Positions 6,622 through 7,298 of a stretch of DNA of 7,298 bases are shown here, in pieces. The position numbers and the translations under genes are program-made. The stretch spans positions 1 through 7,298 of the forward strand of contig JAUVVT010000078.1 of the NCBI GenBank assembly GCA_030604505.1. Direction: 5' to 3'. Origin of the DNA: a bacterium. Its GTDB lineage: Bacteria; SM23-31; JAUVVT01. The notes beneath the pieces were generated by a model. That model was not told the DNA's origin. It worked only from the letters and a program-made list of their open reading frames with translations, and did not search any database. Position 1 is the stretch's first letter, and each line of letters opens with the position of its first letter.

Positions 6622-7257
6622 TCAACTGTAATTATCTATGCCTGGTTCAAAATGCTTACAAATTTTAACTATTTCTTTTACTTTATTTATATCTTTTTTA
6701 CCGGGTTCAATTTCCACACATGAAGACATATCAATTCCGTAAGGGTGAACCTTTATAAGTGCATCTTCGATATTTAAAGGATTTAATCCACCTGCAAGTA
6801 TAATCTTTCCGAATTTTCTTGCCAAAACAGCAAAATCCCAATCAAAAACTTCACCCGTTCCTCCATATTCACTTTCAGAATAACTATCAAGTAAAAATGC
6901 ATTTATAGAATAACCTTCGAAAATATCAAATGAAAAATCGCCTTTTATTCGAAAAGCCTTTATGACTCTCTTATTAAATTGGCTGCAGTATTCCGGGGAT
7001 TCATCACCGTGAAACTGAAGAACATCAACCGGGCATCTCCTTATAACATCGATAACATCTTCCATCTTCTCATTAACAAAAACTCCCACAGTACTTGCAA
7101 ATGGAGGGAGTTCTTTTATAATCTCATTTGCCTTTTCCGGAGGAATATACCTTTTACTTTTCGGATAAAAAATAAATCCCAATGCATTAACACCCGATTC
7201 AGCTAATGCTAAAGCGTCTTGAAAATTTGTTATACCGCAAACTTTAATATAAATCAT
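6622..7257 (-). CDS. trpF: Phosphoribosylanthranilate isomerase
   Basis: Amadori isomerisation of N-(5-phosphoribosyl)anthranilate to CdRP, the third dedicated step of tryptophan synthesis; cytoplasmic. The 211-residue TIM barrel is the family norm. Motifs are KVCGIT (5-10) with the general base Cys7, GFIFYPKSKRYI (27-38), VGVFVNE (57-63), VLQFHGDE (79-86), LLDSYS (122-127) with the likely general acid Asp124, GGTGEVFDW (132-140), ILAGGLNP (153-160) and GIDMSSCVE (174-182). Cys7 is at the position of the Thermotoga maritima catalytic cysteine, which supports the start at 7257. The start codon overlaps the trpC stop as ATGA, with SD GAGAGG (7262-7267) four bases upstream. The phosphate loop reads SSCVE where SSGVE is the common form; the substitution is conservative in size and probably tolerated. 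It is a separate gene, not fused to trpC as in enterobacteria. Confidence 0.97.
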   Translation of the reverse strand: MIYIKVCGITNFQDALALAESGVNALGFIFYPKSKRYIPPEKANEIIKELPPFASTVGVFVNEKMEDVIDVIRRCPVDVLQFHGDESPEYCSQFNKRVIKAFRIKGDFSFDIFEGYSINAFLLDSYSESEYGGTGEVFDWDFAVLARKFGKIILAGGLNPLNIEDALIKVHPYGIDMSSCVEIEPGKKDINKVKEIVKICKHFEPGIDNYS

Positions 7258-7298
7258 GACGCCTCTCTTAAAAATTCTTTAAGTATCTGCCCAGGTGA
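7254..7298 (-). CDS. trpC: Probable indole-3-glycerol phosphate synthase, last 14 codons only
   Basis: Reading in from the right edge, one frame gives SPGQILKEFLREAS and then TGA (7254-7256), which overlaps the trpF ATG in the arrangement ATGA. The overlap and the SD for trpF inside it make this a real upstream coding end. The assignment to trpC rests mainly on gene order, since trpC usually precedes trpF and catalyses the step between TrpF and TrpA. The tail also resembles the 'xPGxxLxxLL' type end of many TrpC proteins. No catalytic residue is in the window, so the identity is an inference. Confidence 0.6.
   Translation of the reverse strand, partial: SPGQILKEFLREAS

Noticed and set aside
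6605..6625. Pair of TTATCAA direct repeats 14 bp apart in the trpF-trpB gap
   Set aside because: Only 7 bp each, AT-rich, with one overlapping the trpF stop codon; chance is a sufficient explanation.
6979..7206. 75-codon plus-strand frame
   Set aside because: Antisense to trpF, which carries the catalytic motifs on the other strand.

Overview
The window is a stretch of one dense biosynthetic gene cluster. Every recognisable gene lies on the minus strand. Read in transcription order, from the high coordinates down, it runs: the end of trpC, trpF, trpB, trpA, an AroQ-type chorismate mutase, aroF (DAHP synthase), tyrA (prephenate dehydrogenase), aroA (EPSP synthase) and the first ~322 codons of aroC (chorismate synthase), which runs off the left edge. 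Coding density is very high. Three junctions overlap or abut (trpC/trpF ATGA, trpB/trpA ATGA, tyrA/aroA 8 bp), aroF and tyrA touch with no gap (TAA then ATG), and the spacers are 49, 16, 58 and 138 bp.

The genes form a metabolic unit. AroF starts the shikimate pathway, and AroA and AroC make its last two steps to chorismate. Chorismate mutase and TyrA carry chorismate toward tyrosine. TrpC, TrpF, TrpB and TrpA perform the last four steps to tryptophan. It is therefore a mixed aro/trp/tyr 'supraoperon'. Missing from the window are trpE/G/D (probably upstream of trpC), a prephenate dehydratase for phenylalanine, and the middle shikimate genes aroB, aroD, aroE and aroK.

The organism looks like an AT-rich bacterium, roughly two thirds A+T by eye, with A/T-ending codons, AGA arginines and clear Shine-Dalgarno sites. 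The DAHP synthase is the Thermotoga-like type I-beta form with an N-terminal ferredoxin-like regulatory domain. The sequence does not allow a confident phylum call; an uncultured AT-rich lineage is my guess only.

One gene is visibly damaged. The chorismate mutase needs a single-base correction near 4431-4436 to read through, so it is either a draft-sequence indel or a recent mutation. The non-coding material is confined to short AT-rich gaps. The most structured is the 138 bp aroA-aroC gap, which holds a perfect 28 bp palindrome and a second 11 bp-stem hairpin just before the aroC ribosome binding site. I see no mobile elements, CRISPR arrays, RNA genes or unknown genes. Apart from these points this is an ordinary, well-understood biosynthetic region, and I do not see evidence of a new kind of system.
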